Shown in pieces: positions 55,001-64,000 of a DNA stretch of 64,000 bases. The number at the start of each line of letters is the position of its first letter. Positions within the stretch are counted from its first letter, which is position 1. A program made the translations under genes and the position numbers. The stretch covers positions 4,154,001-4,218,000 of the forward strand of contig NZ_CP108053.1 of the NCBI RefSeq assembly GCF_036173105.1, read 5' to 3'. This DNA comes from Streptomyces sp. NBC_00287 (lineage in GTDB: Bacteria > Actinomycetota > Actinomycetes > Streptomycetales > Streptomycetaceae). Below the pieces are notes generated by a model. That model saw only the letters and a list, made by a program, of their open reading frames with translations. It was not told the origin of the DNA and made no database searches.

Positions 55001-58000
55001 CTGGAGGCCATGCCCCTCAACGCCAACGGCAAGATCGACCGCCGCGCCCTGCCCACCCCCTCCGGGCCCGCCTCGGACACCTACATCGCCCCACGCCCAG
55101 GCACAGAGGAGCAGATCGCCGCCGCCTGGCGCAGGGTCCTGGAACGCGAACGCGTCGGAGCCGAGGACAGCTTCTTCGATCTCGGCGGCGACTCGATCCG
55201 CGCCGTCGCCCTCGTCGGCGCCCTGCGCGCTAGCGGGTTCGACCTCGACGTACGGGATGTCTTCGACTGCCGTACGGTCGCCGCGCTCGCCGTCCTCGTC
55301 GCGGACCGCGCACCCGCGGCCGTACAGGCCCTTGTGCAGCCGTTCGAGCTGCTCACCGCCGAGGACCGGGAGCGGCTGCCGACCGGGCTCGTCGACGCCT
55401 ACCCGATGTCGCAGACCCAGACCGGCATGGTCGTGGAGATGCTGGCCGACGAGAGGCTGCGCCGCTATCACAGCGTGACGTCGTTCCGGGTCCGGGACGC
55501 GGGGCCCTTCGAGCCCGCCGCCCTGATCGCCGCCGCGCGGACGGTCGTACGGCGGCACGAGGCGCTGCGGACCTCCTTCGACCTCAACTCCTATTCGGTG
55601 CCTGTGCAGTTGGTGCACCCGGCTGCCGAGATCCCGGTGTCCGTGCACGACGCCGCGTCCCTGTCCCTGGACATCCAGCGGGCCCTGCGCGACTTCCAGG
55701 CCGAGCAGCGGTCCCGTCCGTTCGCTCTCTCCTCCCCGCCGCTGCTCCGCCTCGCCGCCCATGTGGAGGGCGAGGGGGCGTGGTGGCTGTCGATGGTCCG
55801 CTGCCATGCGATCACCGAGGGCTGGAGCCACTACAACCTGCTGATGGAGCTGCTCGACTGCTACCGGCGGTTCCGCGACGGCGAGGCCGTGGAACCGGCC
55901 GACGAGACCCAGCTGCGGTACGCCGACTTCATCGCGGCCGAGCAGCGTGCCCTGGCCTCGGACGAGGACCGGGCCTACTGGGCCGGGGTCGTCGAAGAGC
56001 ATCCCGCCTTCTCGCTGTCGACCGGGTGGGGAACACCGGAGGAGGACGGCCAGGTCAGGCTCCGTATCCCGATCCACGACCTGGAGCCCGGACTGCGTAC
56101 GCTCGCGAGCCGGGCCAGGGCCTCGCTCAAGAGCGTGCTGCTCGCCGCCCACCTCAAGGTGCTCAGCGCTCTCACCGGGGAGCGTGCCTTCACCACCGGA
56201 CTCGTCTGCGACGCCCGGCCGGAGGCGGTCGGCGCGGACCGGGTGCACGGCATGTACCTGAACACCGTGCCGTTCGTCCACGACCGCTGCCGGGCGACCG
56301 GCAGTTGGCTGGACCTCGTGCGGTCGGCCTTCGACCGCGAGGTGGAGCTGTGGCCGCACCGCCGCTTCCCGATGCCGGAGATGCAGCGCATGGCGGGCGG
56401 CGGCCGACTGGTCACCGTGTCCTTCAACTACCTCGACTTCCACCAGGTCGACCAGGAACTCATCGACGTGGCGCCCACGCTCGCCGAGGGCAGCACCGAG
56501 TTCGACCTCGCCGTGACGACCCTCGCCGGACACCTGGCTCTCAGCACCGGCGTCCTGAGCCACGCCGCCGCACAGCGGATCGGGGCGATGTACCGACAGG
56601 TGCTCGAAGCCATGGCGGCCGACCCCGACGGGGACGCGGGCAAGGAGCTGTTCCTCTCTGCCGAAGAGCGGTCCCTGCTCACGGAACTCGGCTGCCCGGC
56701 GGCCCCGGCCGACCCGCAGGCCACCCTGCCCGACCTCTTCGAGCGCCAGGCCGCCCGCACCCCGGACGCGCCGGCCCTCGTCCATGGCGCGGCCACCGTG
56801 TCGTACGCGGACTTGGAGGCCCGCGCCAACCGCATCGCCCACCACCTACGGGACCGGGGCGTGTCCACCGGGTCGCCCGTGGGCGTACTGCTGGACCGCG
56901 AACCGGACCTGGTGGCCTGCCTGCTCGGCGTGTGGAAGGCGGGCGGGGCGTACGTCCCGCTGGATCCGGCGTCGCCCCTGGACCGGCTGGAGTTCATGCT
57001 CGCGGACGCGGGCGCGGGGGTCCTGCTGACGCGGCGCGAGAGTGTCCCGCGGGGCTTCGACCATCCGGGAACCCTGTACCTGGAGGACGCTTCCTTCGAC
57101 ACGTACCCGGCCACGGCGCCCACCCGGGAGACCTACGGCGAGCACCTTGCGTACGTCATCCACACCTCCGGCTCCACCGGCCGCCCCAAGGGCGTCCAGA
57201 TCACCCACCGCGGACTCGCGCACCGGGTCACCTGGGCGCTGCGTGAGCAGGGCCTCGGCCCCGACGACCGCGTCCTCCACAAGACGTCGATCGGCTTCGA
57301 CGCGGCCGGCTGGGAGCTGTTCGCCCCGCTGGTCTGCGGCGGTGCGGTGGTGCTCGCCCCTGCCGGGGCGGAACGGGACCCGGCCGCGCTGCTGCGTTCC
57401 GTCGCCGACCATCGGGTGACGGTGCTGCAAGTCGTACCGTCGGTGCTGCGTCTGCTGGTGGAGACGGAGGGCTGGGGCTCGTGCACGGAGCTGCGGCTGT
57501 TGTGCTCGGCGGGCGAGCAGCTCGACGGTGAACTGGCCGGGCGGGTGCGGGCGTTGAGTCCGTCCGTGGAGCTGTGGAACACCTACGGCCCCACCGAGTG
57601 CACCATCGACGCCACCGCGTACCGGGTCCCGTCCGGCCCGCTCACGGGGTCGGTGCCGATCGGCCGTCCCCTCCCGCACGCCGGTGCGCGAGTCCTGGAC
57701 GCCGATCTGCGCCAGGTCCTGGTCGGAGTGACCGGTGAGCTGTACATCGGCGGCGCCGGCCTCGCGCGGGGCTACGCGGGCCGACCGGACCTGACCGCCG
57801 ACCGGTTCGTACCCGATCCCTACGGCGGCCCCGGGGAGCGGCTGTACCGGACCGGTGACCTGGCACGGGTGCTGCCGGACGGCACGCTCCAGTACGTCGG
57901 TCGGACGGACGACGAGGTCAAGATCAACGGGGTTCGGGTGGCCCCGGCGGAGACGAGGGCCGCGCTGCTTGCCCTGCCCGGCGTGCGGGACGCGGTCGTG

Positions 58001-59698
58001 GTTCCGTGGCGGGACGGGCAGGGCGAACAGCGGCTGGTGGGTTATGTGGTGGGCGAGGGGGCGGCGTGTGCGGTGGGCGAGGGGGCGGCGTGTGCGGTGG
58101 CCGAGGAGGCCGGGTATGCGGTGGGCGAGGAGGCCGCCTTTGTGGTGGCCGAGGACATCGATCCGGCCCGACTGCGCCGCCTGCTCTCCGCCACCCTGCC
58201 CGCCGCCCTCGTCCCCGGCCTCTTCGTCGCGCTCGACCGCATCCCGCTCACGGTGAACGGCAAGCCGGACCGGGCCGCCCTCCCGGCGCCCGCACCGGCC
58301 GAGGATCCCGCAGGTCCGGCCCCGAGCACCCCCGTCGAACGGGCGATCGCCGACATCTGGACCCAGGTGCTCGGCCTGGAGTGGGTGAGCGCGCACGACA
58401 ACTTCTTCGATTACGGCGGGGACTCCCTGATGGTCATCAGGGTGATCGGCGCGGCACGCAAACGGGGCCTGCCGCTGACCCTGCGGATGCTGTACGAGTA
58501 CGACACCCTGGCCGCCCTGGCCGAGGCCGTCGACTCGTTGATGGGAGGACAGGGCATGACTACCGACGTACAACCGACGCCTGAGCCGACACGGGCCGTG
58601 CTCCTGCCAGGGACATTCCGGCGGGAACTGGAGGAGGTCATGGCGGCCCACCACGTTCCCGGGGTGAGCATCGCGTTGCTGCGCGGCGGCGAGGTGATGT
58701 CCCTGGAGGGATACGGGGTAACGGCGGCCGACCGCCCCGAACCGGTCACCCCCCACACCCCCTTCCAGGTGGCCTCGGTGAGCAAACACGTCACGGTGCT
58801 GGCCATGCTCCAGCTCGTCGGCGACGGCGTGCTCAACCTGGATGCCGACATCAACCGGTACCTCACCATGTGGCAGGTCCCGGACGGCGCCCGGATCACC
58901 CTGCGCGAGCTGATCAGCCATCAGTCGGGCCTGAGCCACGTCCCCCCGACCAACTACCTGCCCACCGAGCCGATGCCGTCGATCCCCGAGATCCTCTTCG
59001 GCCGCCCGCCCGCCACCAACGCGCCGGTCCGGGCCGAGCACCCGGCGGGCACCGTCTTCAAGAAGACGAACATCAACTTCTCGGTGCTGGAGCAGCTGCT
59101 CCTCGATGTCACCGGCGAGCCTTTCGGGGCGATGATGCGGCGCCTCGTCCTCGACCCGCTGTCCATGACCGACAGCACCTTCGACCAGAACCACCCCGCC
59201 GTCGCACCGGCCCCGGTGGCGGTCGGCCACGATCCCGACGGGGCCCCGATACCCGGCCGTTGGCGCGTCCGCAACGAGGTCGCGGCCGGCGGATTGTGGG
59301 CGAGCGCCTCGGACCTCGCCAAGGTGGCGCTGGAGATCCGCCGCGCGTACCTCGGTGAACCCGGCACCCTGATCGGCCGCCCGCTGGCACAGCAGATGCT
59401 GACCATGTGGCATCCGGGCAGCTTCTACGGCCTCGGCACCGTCGTCGACACCACCGCGGGCGAGGTGGAGTACGGGCACGGCGGCCGTACCGTCGGCTAC
59501 CGCGTCGGCACCTTCACTCGGGTCGACAGCGGCGAGGGCCTGATCGTGCTGACCAACTCGGAGAACGGCAAGCAGATCAACACCTTCGTCGCGGACACCG
59601 TCCGACGGGCGGGCGGCGGCTTCGGCACCGGAGAGATGATCGCGACCTGGACGGACGCCGAGGACGAGCCGGTGGAGCGGGTGGCGTCCGGTGAATGA
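49013..59698 (+). CDS. Three-module NRPS with fused PBP-type thioesterase
   Basis: 3561 residues: C1 (about 45-470, HHIACDAW), A1 (498-990), PCP1 (GGDSI about 1034), C2 (1100-1530), A2 (1549-2015), PCP2 (2058), C3 (2125-2560), A3 (2573-3095), PCP3 (3134) and a beta-lactamase/PBP-type thioesterase (about 3200-3550; SVSK at 3255, HGG about 3490). C2 and C3 read HGIVEGW and HAITEGW instead of HHxxxDGW. Binding pockets by eye: A1 DVFSVAMVH, A2 DLPKVAEVG (Asn/Asp-like), A3 DAWQCATID (Gln/Ser-like); these are rough guesses. C1 may load an acyl group. One TTA codon at residue 1172 makes it bldA-dependent. ATG 49013 overlaps the MFS gene. A tripeptide is expected; the product is unknown. Confidence 0.9.
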   Translation: MGTSAHGDRDALRAELLRRRLAGKGRGHRRRDPVRADRNGPLRLSHGQQQMWFLNRLEPGSPEYLVPLALRLRGPLDVPALARAWDRFLARHEILRTRYTWQDSEPLQVIDPVRPVELPVEDISQLPDAERESAVLERIARASKRPLDLEREWPVRGQLLRCSADEHILIVVVHHIACDAWSTHLFAEDISALYEAGPGEGPEPLGFQYADYAAWEREQLTGETGQRSLAYWRRQLAGLTPLALPTDRPRPAVRDPRGDSVVRALPAELADAVRDLAKRHDTTPFTVLLTAFQVLLARYTGEDDIAVGTLLSTRNRPEWQRLFGYGITSLVLRGRLDGDPAFDELLSATRGTVLDAFEHQEVSFRHLVTELEPERDRSRTPLFQVLFTLREETVDDYRLPGVFMTRIPPADPPARFDLSLVMNEGRDGALSAQLEFATALFDRTTAERMLSHFVRLLTAATARPETPISRLEILTEQERTALLEAAGPRGGRPVTRRVHELFEEQVRRTPDAAAVSYGGQTLSYGELNARANRIAHLLRAKGVGPEDLVGLCLERGIELMPALLGVLKSGAAYVPLDPANPPERLAYIAADTAAPVVLSTSAQSLEGLYDGELVLLDRDAELIAAQPDTDPAVEGSPQNLIYTIYTSGSTGKPKGVALTHANVVRLLEEARQHLAYGESDVWSLFHSYAFDVSVFEMWGALLHGGRLVVVPAEVTRSPEEFLDLLVAQEVTVLSQTPSAFRGLAVAAGERELAVRAVVFAGERLDVHELRPWTERRGLDRVALVNMYGITETTVHTTYHRLTERDLEAGAGSVIGRPLDDLSVHLLDREGWLVPVGVPGEIHVGGPGVARGYLNRPELTAERFVPDPFGPAGSRLYRSGDLAQRLPDGRLEFLGRIDDQVKIRGFRVELGEIESALATHPALRDAVVLVRDEQLVAYVLPMEHAPSPAELRAHLATSLPEYMVPAAFVALDRLPLTTNGKLDKRALPAPGRDALAGERAYAAPRTVVEERVAEVWQEVLGLDRVSVEDSFFDLGGDSIRAVALVGALRAAGFDVAVRDVFDHRTVTGLAGIVAGRGQAVVREAVRPFELLADEDRERLPAGLADAYPMAQTQIGMVVDMLAHDRHSNYQNVASTRMRDKVPFDLDALRTAAAVVVERHDVLRTSFDLKTCSLPVQLVHPTAEIPTVVRDLRGLGADEVERSLDAFHAEEKARLFDLAKPPLFRLTAHLVDGGWWLSVTEFHGIVEGWSYHSLVQELLARYQELCEGRALSPYTPPTVRFADSIAGELRALASQEDRAHWARTIHGTPKFSLPESWGDPERPVEHFWVSVPFDDLEEGLRALAAEAGASLKSVLVAAHGKVLSLLTGEPEFTSGVVVHTRPEAVDADRIYGMHLNTVPFAFGGTSGTWRELVARAYAQEAGLWPHRRFPMPEMQRMAGGRRLVDVLLNHVDFDRLESDAVDLDTVLAPGTTEFDLAVTTISRRIGLKTNTRALSRPNAARVAALYRSVLEAMAADPEGSAQESHLPERERRRQLVEWNDTGSEAPAASVLELFEQQAARTPQAVAVRGEDGTMSYAELDAEANRIAHCLRGRGVGAESRVAVMLDRGPALVASLLGVWKAGAAYVPVDPSYPAERVAAIVEAAGAKVLVDEPLSVTDFPASPPPRVDALDQLAYVIFTSGSTGMPKGVEVTHRGLANHVAWAAQELASQGTGGAPLFSSVAFDLVVPNLWAPLVTGQTVHTVSARVDMADLGSHLSAGAPYSFIKLTPGHLEVLTHQLTPSEAAALATVLVVAGEAFTRATLKRWRALAPKTRLVNEYGPTEATVGTCVYEVPAEPEEEILPIGRPLPNMTMYVLDAQLQPVPVGVAGELYVGGTGVARGYANRPDLTAERFLPDPYAVAPGARLYRTGDLVRQREDGNVEFLGRLDDQVKIRGFRVEPGEIRAALAQHPAVHEAFVTTVDGELAAYCTPRTVKADALREHLAARLPDYMIPATFTALEAMPLNANGKIDRRALPTPSGPASDTYIAPRPGTEEQIAAAWRRVLERERVGAEDSFFDLGGDSIRAVALVGALRASGFDLDVRDVFDCRTVAALAVLVADRAPAAVQALVQPFELLTAEDRERLPTGLVDAYPMSQTQTGMVVEMLADERLRRYHSVTSFRVRDAGPFEPAALIAAARTVVRRHEALRTSFDLNSYSVPVQLVHPAAEIPVSVHDAASLSLDIQRALRDFQAEQRSRPFALSSPPLLRLAAHVEGEGAWWLSMVRCHAITEGWSHYNLLMELLDCYRRFRDGEAVEPADETQLRYADFIAAEQRALASDEDRAYWAGVVEEHPAFSLSTGWGTPEEDGQVRLRIPIHDLEPGLRTLASRARASLKSVLLAAHLKVLSALTGERAFTTGLVCDARPEAVGADRVHGMYLNTVPFVHDRCRATGSWLDLVRSAFDREVELWPHRRFPMPEMQRMAGGGRLVTVSFNYLDFHQVDQELIDVAPTLAEGSTEFDLAVTTLAGHLALSTGVLSHAAAQRIGAMYRQVLEAMAADPDGDAGKELFLSAEERSLLTELGCPAAPADPQATLPDLFERQAARTPDAPALVHGAATVSYADLEARANRIAHHLRDRGVSTGSPVGVLLDREPDLVACLLGVWKAGGAYVPLDPASPLDRLEFMLADAGAGVLLTRRESVPRGFDHPGTLYLEDASFDTYPATAPTRETYGEHLAYVIHTSGSTGRPKGVQITHRGLAHRVTWALREQGLGPDDRVLHKTSIGFDAAGWELFAPLVCGGAVVLAPAGAERDPAALLRSVADHRVTVLQVVPSVLRLLVETEGWGSCTELRLLCSAGEQLDGELAGRVRALSPSVELWNTYGPTECTIDATAYRVPSGPLTGSVPIGRPLPHAGARVLDADLRQVLVGVTGELYIGGAGLARGYAGRPDLTADRFVPDPYGGPGERLYRTGDLARVLPDGTLQYVGRTDDEVKINGVRVAPAETRAALLALPGVRDAVVVPWRDGQGEQRLVGYVVGEGAACAVGEGAACAVAEEAGYAVGEEAAFVVAEDIDPARLRRLLSATLPAALVPGLFVALDRIPLTVNGKPDRAALPAPAPAEDPAGPAPSTPVERAIADIWTQVLGLEWVSAHDNFFDYGGDSLMVIRVIGAARKRGLPLTLRMLYEYDTLAALAEAVDSLMGGQGMTTDVQPTPEPTRAVLLPGTFRRELEEVMAAHHVPGVSIALLRGGEVMSLEGYGVTAADRPEPVTPHTPFQVASVSKHVTVLAMLQLVGDGVLNLDADINRYLTMWQVPDGARITLRELISHQSGLSHVPPTNYLPTEPMPSIPEILFGRPPATNAPVRAEHPAGTVFKKTNINFSVLEQLLLDVTGEPFGAMMRRLVLDPLSMTDSTFDQNHPAVAPAPVAVGHDPDGAPIPGRWRVRNEVAAGGLWASASDLAKVALEIRRAYLGEPGTLIGRPLAQQMLTMWHPGSFYGLGTVVDTTAGEVEYGHGGRTVGYRVGTFTRVDSGEGLIVLTNSENGKQINTFVADTVRRAGGGFGTGEMIATWTDAEDEPVERVASGE
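52526..52528 (+). promoter_or_regulatory. In-frame TTA codon in the NRPS (bldA dependence)
   Basis: In TGT-TCG-TTA-CCT the Leu codon is TTA, the only in-frame one I found in the window. It needs the bldA tRNA, which is active late in growth. The homologous place in C3 uses GTG, so the TTA is not forced by the protein. Confidence 0.85.
58049..58159 (+). repeat. 24-bp repeat inside A3, encoding octapeptides
   Basis: Four and a half units of 24 bp (58049, 58073, 58097, 58121, 58145) encode [32 protein letters not shown] and VAED. They lie in the C-terminal lobe of A3 between the A8 and A10 motifs (residues about 3013-3049) and are absent in A1 and A2. Confidence 0.85.
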
Positions 59699-60707
59699 GG
59701 CGCTGGAACAGACGGTGGGCAATCGCCCTGACAACGAGGCCACCGCCGTACTCCTACGGGCCGAAGGCCCCGACGGCCCCTGGTCGGCGGCGTCCGGCGT
59801 CGCCGACCTCATGACCGGCGAACCGGCCGGCCACGACCACCGCTTCCGCATCGGCGGAGTGACCAAGACCTTCGTCGCGGCGGTCGTGCTCGGGCTGGTC
59901 GACGACGGCCTGATCGACCCGGACGAACCGGTGGATCGCCAGCTCCCCGGGCTGCTCCAGGCGCCGGTGACCGTACGCCAACTCCTCGACCACACCAGCG
60001 GCCTGGCCGACGACAGCGACGTCCGCTACAACGACACCCCCTGGTTCCTACGCCACCGCCTCGACGTCTTCACCCCCGCGCAACTGATCGACCTCCCCCT
60101 GCGGGAACCGCTCAGCTTCACCCCCGGCACCCGGCAGCAGATCACCCGGGCCAACTACGTACTGGCCGGAATGCTGATCGAGCAGCTCACAGGACGCCCG
60201 TACGCGCAGGAGATAGAGGAACGCATCCTGCGCCCGTTGGACCTGACCGCGACGACCATCCCCGGCACCGACCCCACCATGCCGGCACCGCACATCCGCG
60301 GGTACGAGAACGGGCTCGACATCACCGAGCACAGCCCGACGATCCACGGCGCCGCAGGCGAGATGATCTCGACCGTCCCCGACCTGGACCGATTCCTGAC
60401 GGCCCTGTTCGGCGGCGAACTCCTCACCCCGGAGAGCCTCGCCCACATGTTCCGGGTCCCGGACGTCCCCTACGTCAAGGGCGGCCGGGCCTTCTGCGGC
60501 GCGGGACTCGACAGCATGGTCCTACCCGGCGGCACCACGGCATGGGGCATGGCAGGCGTCGTCCACGGCTACCTCAGCGGCCTGGGCGCCACCCGCGACC
60601 TGAAACGCCGAGTCGTCTACATGATGAGCCCCCGCACCCGAGGAACCATGCGCGTACCCCCCACGGTCCAGTCCCTCCTCACCACAGCCCTCACCCCCAC
60701 CCACTGA
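59691..60707 (+). CDS. Serine-hydrolase-fold protein lacking catalytic residues
   Basis: 338 residues of the beta-lactamase/PBP-like fold. The nucleophile motif SxxK reads GVTK (Gly56 for Ser, Lys59 kept) in FRIGGVTKTF. The YSN motif reads ITR in RQQITRANYVLAG, and the HTG/HGG position reads MAG in WGMAGVVHGY. It is thus probably inactive. It overlaps the NRPS stop by eight bases (GTG 59691), so it is made in step with the NRPS and may bind or assist its fused thioesterase. No signal peptide is seen. Confidence 0.85.
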   Translation: MNEALEQTVGNRPDNEATAVLLRAEGPDGPWSAASGVADLMTGEPAGHDHRFRIGGVTKTFVAAVVLGLVDDGLIDPDEPVDRQLPGLLQAPVTVRQLLDHTSGLADDSDVRYNDTPWFLRHRLDVFTPAQLIDLPLREPLSFTPGTRQQITRANYVLAGMLIEQLTGRPYAQEIEERILRPLDLTATTIPGTDPTMPAPHIRGYENGLDITEHSPTIHGAAGEMISTVPDLDRFLTALFGGELLTPESLAHMFRVPDVPYVKGGRAFCGAGLDSMVLPGGTTAWGMAGVVHGYLSGLGATRDLKRRVVYMMSPRTRGTMRVPPTVQSLLTTALTPTH

Positions 60708-60781
60708 CCGGCCCCGCAACCAACCCACCCGCTACACTGTCGGCGGTGACGCAACCGCATCCGGCCGCGCCACCACAGAAC

Positions 60782-60857
60782 GCCTTCGTAGCTCAGGGGA
60801 TAGAGCACCGCTCTCCTAAAGCGGGTGTCGCAGGTTCGAATCCTGCCGGGGGCACCA
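60782..60857 (+). tRNA. tRNA-Arg (anticodon CCT)
   Basis: Cloverleaf with acceptor GCCTTCG/CGGGGGC (with G-U pairs), anticodon arm CCGCT-CTCCTAA-AGCGG giving CCT, T arm GGTTCGAATCC, and encoded CCA (60855-60857). It ends the NRPS block. tRNA-Arg 3' ends are common integration sites, but no integrase or second att copy was seen. Confidence 0.95.
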
Positions 60858-61143
60858 TGCGTTACCGCTCTGACCTGGGGTTTCTCCCCAGGGATGGGCT
60901 CTCTTCGGCCTCGGACTCCTCGTTCGGGGCCGTTTGCGTGAGCGGAGGGGGCCGATCACGACCTCGTGGAGACCTTGGGGACAGGTGGCCCCAGTCCTCG
61001 CAGACCCTCCCGGGATCACGCTGTCGGCGGCGCGTACAGCGGTCCTCGGTTGGCCCTGCTGATCCGTGCCAGTCGCTGACCGACACTCACGTCTCCGATC
61101 AACGCGGGGCGGTTCAGACATGGCAAGTTGTGAAGGGGCACCG

Positions 61144-63018
61144 TCAGGCAGGAAGGACGAGGGGCAGGTCGGCGGTGATGGTGGCGCCCTGAGGGGTGGT
61201 GCGGATGGTGAGGGTGCCGCCGATTTCCTCGACGCGTTCGTGCATGGATTGGATGCCCACGCCGGGTGTCCACGTCTCGGTGCACTGGCCGCTGTCGGCG
61301 ACGGTCACGCGCAGGAGCGCGGGGTCCGCGAGCTCCAGGGTGAGGTGGGCGGTGGTGCCGTCGGAGTGCCGGGCGATGTTGGTCACGGCCTCCACGGCCA
61401 CCCGGTACGCGGCCACCTCGACGGCCGCGGAGAGCGGCGGCAGGCGTTGCGGAACGTCGACCGTGACGGTCAGGGGTCGGCCGTCCGCGGCGCACAGCGG
61501 GGCGATGCGCTGGCGTACGGCGTCGACGAGGCCGAGTTCGTCGAGGGCACGGGGCCGCAGGCCGTAGACGATCCGGCGGATCTCGGTGATCGCGTCGCCG
61601 ATGTCGGCGCGCAGCCCGCGCAGCGTCTCCACGGCGCGCTCCGGGTTGGCGGCGATGAGGTTGACGGCCGCGTCGGCGGTGTAGGCGATACCGGTCAGGG
61701 CCGGGCCGAGACCGTCGTGCAGATCCCGGCGCATCCGGCGGCGCTCCTCCTCCAGCGCGGTCACCACCCGGCCGCGGGAGACGCGCAGTTGCTCGCTGAG
61801 CCGCGCGGCGTGCAGGGCCTGGGCGAGCGGCGCCGCCACCAGCTCGAGCACCGCCGTCGCGGCCCGGGGCAGCCGCAGGTGCCCGGGCGGGAGGCACACC
61901 ACCAGGTCGCCCACGTGCTCGGCACCCGCGCGCAGGGCCACGCGCGTGGTGTGGCCGTCGTCCATGGTGCCCACTGTGGCGACCGCGGTCCCGTCTTGGC
62001 GCAGGGCGATGCCGGGCACGCCGAGCGTGGACCGCAGGGTGTGAAGCCACAGCGGCGGCGGCGCACCTGCGGTGAGGTCCGTGCCGAGCCGGGTCAGCGT
62101 CTCGACCGGGTCGGCCGACCTGCCGAACAGCATCTCGTCCATGCTCGCCTCGACCCGCAGCCGTACGGGCTGGTACCCGGCGGCGATCGCGGCTGCCAGC
62201 AGTGCCGGCACCCCCTTGCCGGGCCGGGCGCCCACCACTAACTCCCACACCGCCGCGACACCCTCGTAGACCGCCGCGCTCAGCGCGAGCATGACGATCA
62301 GTACCGTGGCCCCGCGGATCACGACCCGTACGTCGGCCCGTCGCGGCGCGAGAAGCGCGACAGTGATGGCGAGGGGCAGCGGGAGCGACAGCGCACTCGT
62401 CGCGACGACGGTGTCCACTGGCCCCATGGGCAGGGAGTTCTCGGCGGCGAACAGCAGCATGCCGCCCAGCGTCGTCGCAGCGGCGCCCAGTACCAGCCAC
62501 AGCACGCGGCGCCGGTCGTCGCCGGTGGTGACCTCGAAGAGCACCCATGTGCCTGCGAGCATCACGGTCCCGGCGGCGATCGCCGCGGCCACCTGAGCGG
62601 CTGCCGTGCCGGCCACCGCCGCGGCCGCGCAGCCGGCGCCGCTGCCGACGACGGCCGCGTCCACGTAGGCCAGCAGCCGGGACGGTGGCCGCTTCGGCAC
62701 GACGCGCAGGGCCGCCAGCGGCAGGGCCACCGTCGACGCGAGGACGGCCAGGACCACGGCGAGGGCACGGGCGCCGGTGGCGAGCGCGAGCGGGGCGGCC
62801 AGCAGGACGGCCGCGGACGCGCAGAGGTACGGGGACGACGCTGAACCTGGGCGGCGGGCGGTGACCACCCAGCAGCACAGCGCCAGGAACGTGCCGACGA
62901 TCACCGCCCAGATCGCCCACTGCTCGGAGGAAGAGGGCGGGTCGAACGCGAGAGAGGCGAAGGCCGCGGTGACGAGAAGCGTGAGAAGGACCCACGTGCT
63001 CAGGCGTCGTACCGTCAC
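61144..63018 (-). CDS. Two-component sensor histidine kinase (HisKA_3 type)
   Basis: 624 residues. The N-terminal half has about nine membrane segments in place of a classical sensor. The kinase core begins at EEERRRMRRDLHDGLGPALTGI with the phosphorylated His in LHDGLG, followed by a GHKL ATPase (VEAVTNIARHS, DSGQ, GIQSMHERVEEIGG). The signal is probably membrane-related. GTG 63018 overlaps the response regulator stop (GTGA). Confidence 0.9.
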   Translation of the reverse strand: MTVRRLSTWVLLTLLVTAAFASLAFDPPSSSEQWAIWAVIVGTFLALCCWVVTARRPGSASSPYLCASAAVLLAAPLALATGARALAVVLAVLASTVALPLAALRVVPKRPPSRLLAYVDAAVVGSGAGCAAAAVAGTAAAQVAAAIAAGTVMLAGTWVLFEVTTGDDRRRVLWLVLGAAATTLGGMLLFAAENSLPMGPVDTVVATSALSLPLPLAITVALLAPRRADVRVVIRGATVLIVMLALSAAVYEGVAAVWELVVGARPGKGVPALLAAAIAAGYQPVRLRVEASMDEMLFGRSADPVETLTRLGTDLTAGAPPPLWLHTLRSTLGVPGIALRQDGTAVATVGTMDDGHTTRVALRAGAEHVGDLVVCLPPGHLRLPRAATAVLELVAAPLAQALHAARLSEQLRVSRGRVVTALEEERRRMRRDLHDGLGPALTGIAYTADAAVNLIAANPERAVETLRGLRADIGDAITEIRRIVYGLRPRALDELGLVDAVRQRIAPLCAADGRPLTVTVDVPQRLPPLSAAVEVAAYRVAVEAVTNIARHSDGTTAHLTLELADPALLRVTVADSGQCTETWTPGVGIQSMHERVEEIGGTLTIRTTPQGATITADLPLVLPA

Positions 63019-63689
63019 GGCCCGGCCTCCGGCTCGCCGCCGCCCAGGCCGTGCTCCCGGGCCAGGATGACTGCCTCCGTCCGCCCGCTCACGCCCAGCT
63101 TCAGGAAGATCGCGGACAGGCGGTTTGCCACGGTCTTCTCGGCCAGCGCCAGGTCGGCCGCGACCCGGGCGTTTGTGTAGCCGCGGGCCACGCGGTCGAG
63201 CACCTCCCGCTCGCGGGCGGTCAGTTCGGGGAAGGGGGCGGCCGCCGGGGTCGCCGGGGAGAGACGGCCGAGGAGGCGTGCTGCGACACCGGGCGCAATT
63301 ACGTACTGCCCGGCCGCGACAGAGCGCAGGGTGGTGAGGATCTCCGCCTGCTGGGCGCCCTTGAGGAGGTAGCCGCGGGCACCGGCGCGCATCGCGGACA
63401 CCACCGTCTCGTCGTCCTCGAACATCGTGACTACGAGCACCGCCACGTCCGGCAGCAGGGCGGTCAGTCGCCGGGTCGCCTCCACACCGTCCAGCGCGGG
63501 CATCTGGATGTCCATCACGACGACATCCGGCCGACTCAACTGGGCCTCCCGGAGCGCCTCTTCACCGGTCGCCGCCTCCGCCACCACCTCCACGCCGTCC
63601 AGCGAGGCCAGCAGCGCGCTCATACCGCGGCGTACAACGGGATGGTCGTCGGCGATGAGCACCCGGATCGGGCCGGCGGGGGAGGTCAT
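63015..63689 (-). CDS. NarL/LuxR-type response regulator
   Basis: 224 residues. Receiver domain with DDHPVVRRGM, the phosphorylated Asp in VVVMDIQMPALDG and the Lys in YLLKGA, then a LuxR-type helix-turn-helix (LTAREREVLDRVARGYTNARVA). ATG 63689 was chosen since the domain begins there; the longer frame is non-coding in character. It is transcribed first, ahead of the kinase, and is divergent from the membrane protein at the right edge. Confidence 0.92.
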   Translation of the reverse strand: MTSPAGPIRVLIADDHPVVRRGMSALLASLDGVEVVAEAATGEEALREAQLSRPDVVVMDIQMPALDGVEATRRLTALLPDVAVLVVTMFEDDETVVSAMRAGARGYLLKGAQQAEILTTLRSVAAGQYVIAPGVAARLLGRLSPATPAAAPFPELTAREREVLDRVARGYTNARVAADLALAEKTVANRLSAIFLKLGVSGRTEAVILAREHGLGGGEPEAGP

Positions 63690-63865
63690 GTCCCGATGAT
63701 GGCCGAACGGGTCTCCCGGCCGGGAGAGTTCGCCTTCCCTGCGATCGGGAAATCCTCCCGGACGGCCGGGAGGATCTGACGATGCGCGCCGAGGGGTCCG
63801 GACGCGATGCTCGGTGCACCGGGTCGCCGCACCGGCGGCCCCAACACCCTTACGGGGGAACCGAC

Positions 63866-64000
63866 ATGGGCGCGACACAAGCGGTGGGTCCCACGCTCAG
63901 CCGCAAGAACAAGGTGGGCCTCGGGCTCGCCGCAGCACTCGGGCTGCTCGACATGACCAACGTGGCCGGCATTCCGGCGTCGGACAGCGACACGCCCGGA
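63866..64000 (+). CDS. Start of a small membrane protein (cut by window end)
   Basis: 45 residues in view, from ATG 63866 with a GGGGGAA ribosome site. A polar start (TLSRKNKVG) leads into a hydrophobic segment (LGLAAALGLLDMTNVAG) and then an acidic loop. It is divergent from the two-component system and may be its target. Family not determined. Confidence 0.6.
   Translation, partial: MGATQAVGPTLSRKNKVGLGLAAALGLLDMTNVAGIPASDSDTPG

Noticed and set aside
60858-61143. Possible small genes between tRNA-Arg and the histidine kinase
   Set aside because: Only short open frames crossing the tRNA or with poor codon use; nothing supportable.

Overview
The window is high-GC actinobacterial chromosome, almost certainly Streptomyces. 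It shows strong G/C bias at third codon positions, very rare TTA codons, dense GTG and TTG starts, and a gene order from the glp-moaC-galU group through fruA-fruK-fruR to hrdD that I recognise as the conserved Streptomyces core around S. coelicolor SCO3176-SCO3207. Identifications come from reading the translations; no database search was run.

Layout. (1) 1-10.1 kb: the end of a polyketide-type operon on the minus strand. Nine genes are translationally coupled or tightly spaced: an ACP, three ketosynthases with a full Cys-His-His triad, two ketosynthase-like proteins lacking the Cys (chain-length-factor-like), an alpha/beta hydrolase, a double-hotdog dehydratase-like protein and an SDR that runs off the left edge. 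Behind it lie a TrmB/LuxR-type regulator and a 58-residue exported peptide gene whose product ends in a duplicated DPIWG motif. (2) 10.4-45.8 kb: conserved core, starting at tRNA-Ala(CGC). It holds gephyrin-like Glp with its receptor GlpR, moaC/mog, galU, 5-FCL, a penicillin-acylase-family hydrolase, a cation/proton antiporter, an FmdB-type zinc ribbon behind a CIRCE element, MTA phosphorylase, mscL, an L,D-transpeptidase, the fructose PTS operon, drug exporters with their regulators, hrdD with a SigR-type promoter, a 6C-type small RNA, and a DODA dioxygenase/MarR pair. (3) 45.8-60.7 kb: a second accessory block. It begins with a 59-bp tandem repeat and a double IclR regulator. Then come an MFS exporter, a 3561-residue three-module NRPS with a fused penicillin-binding-protein-type thioesterase, and a paralogous serine hydrolase that has lost all three catalytic motifs. 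tRNA-Arg(CCT) closes the block. (4) 60.9-64 kb: a two-component system and the start of a membrane protein.

The most interesting observations are regulatory and architectural. The PKS operon and the NRPS operon, 39 kb apart, each carry the same CGTATAG-N4-CGTATAG direct repeat upstream, pointing toward the first gene, which suggests shared control. The NRPS has one in-frame TTA codon, so its translation should depend on bldA. Its second and third condensation domains have an HxxxEGW core instead of HHxxxDG. The peptide/regulator pair beside the PKS may be an undescribed signalling module.
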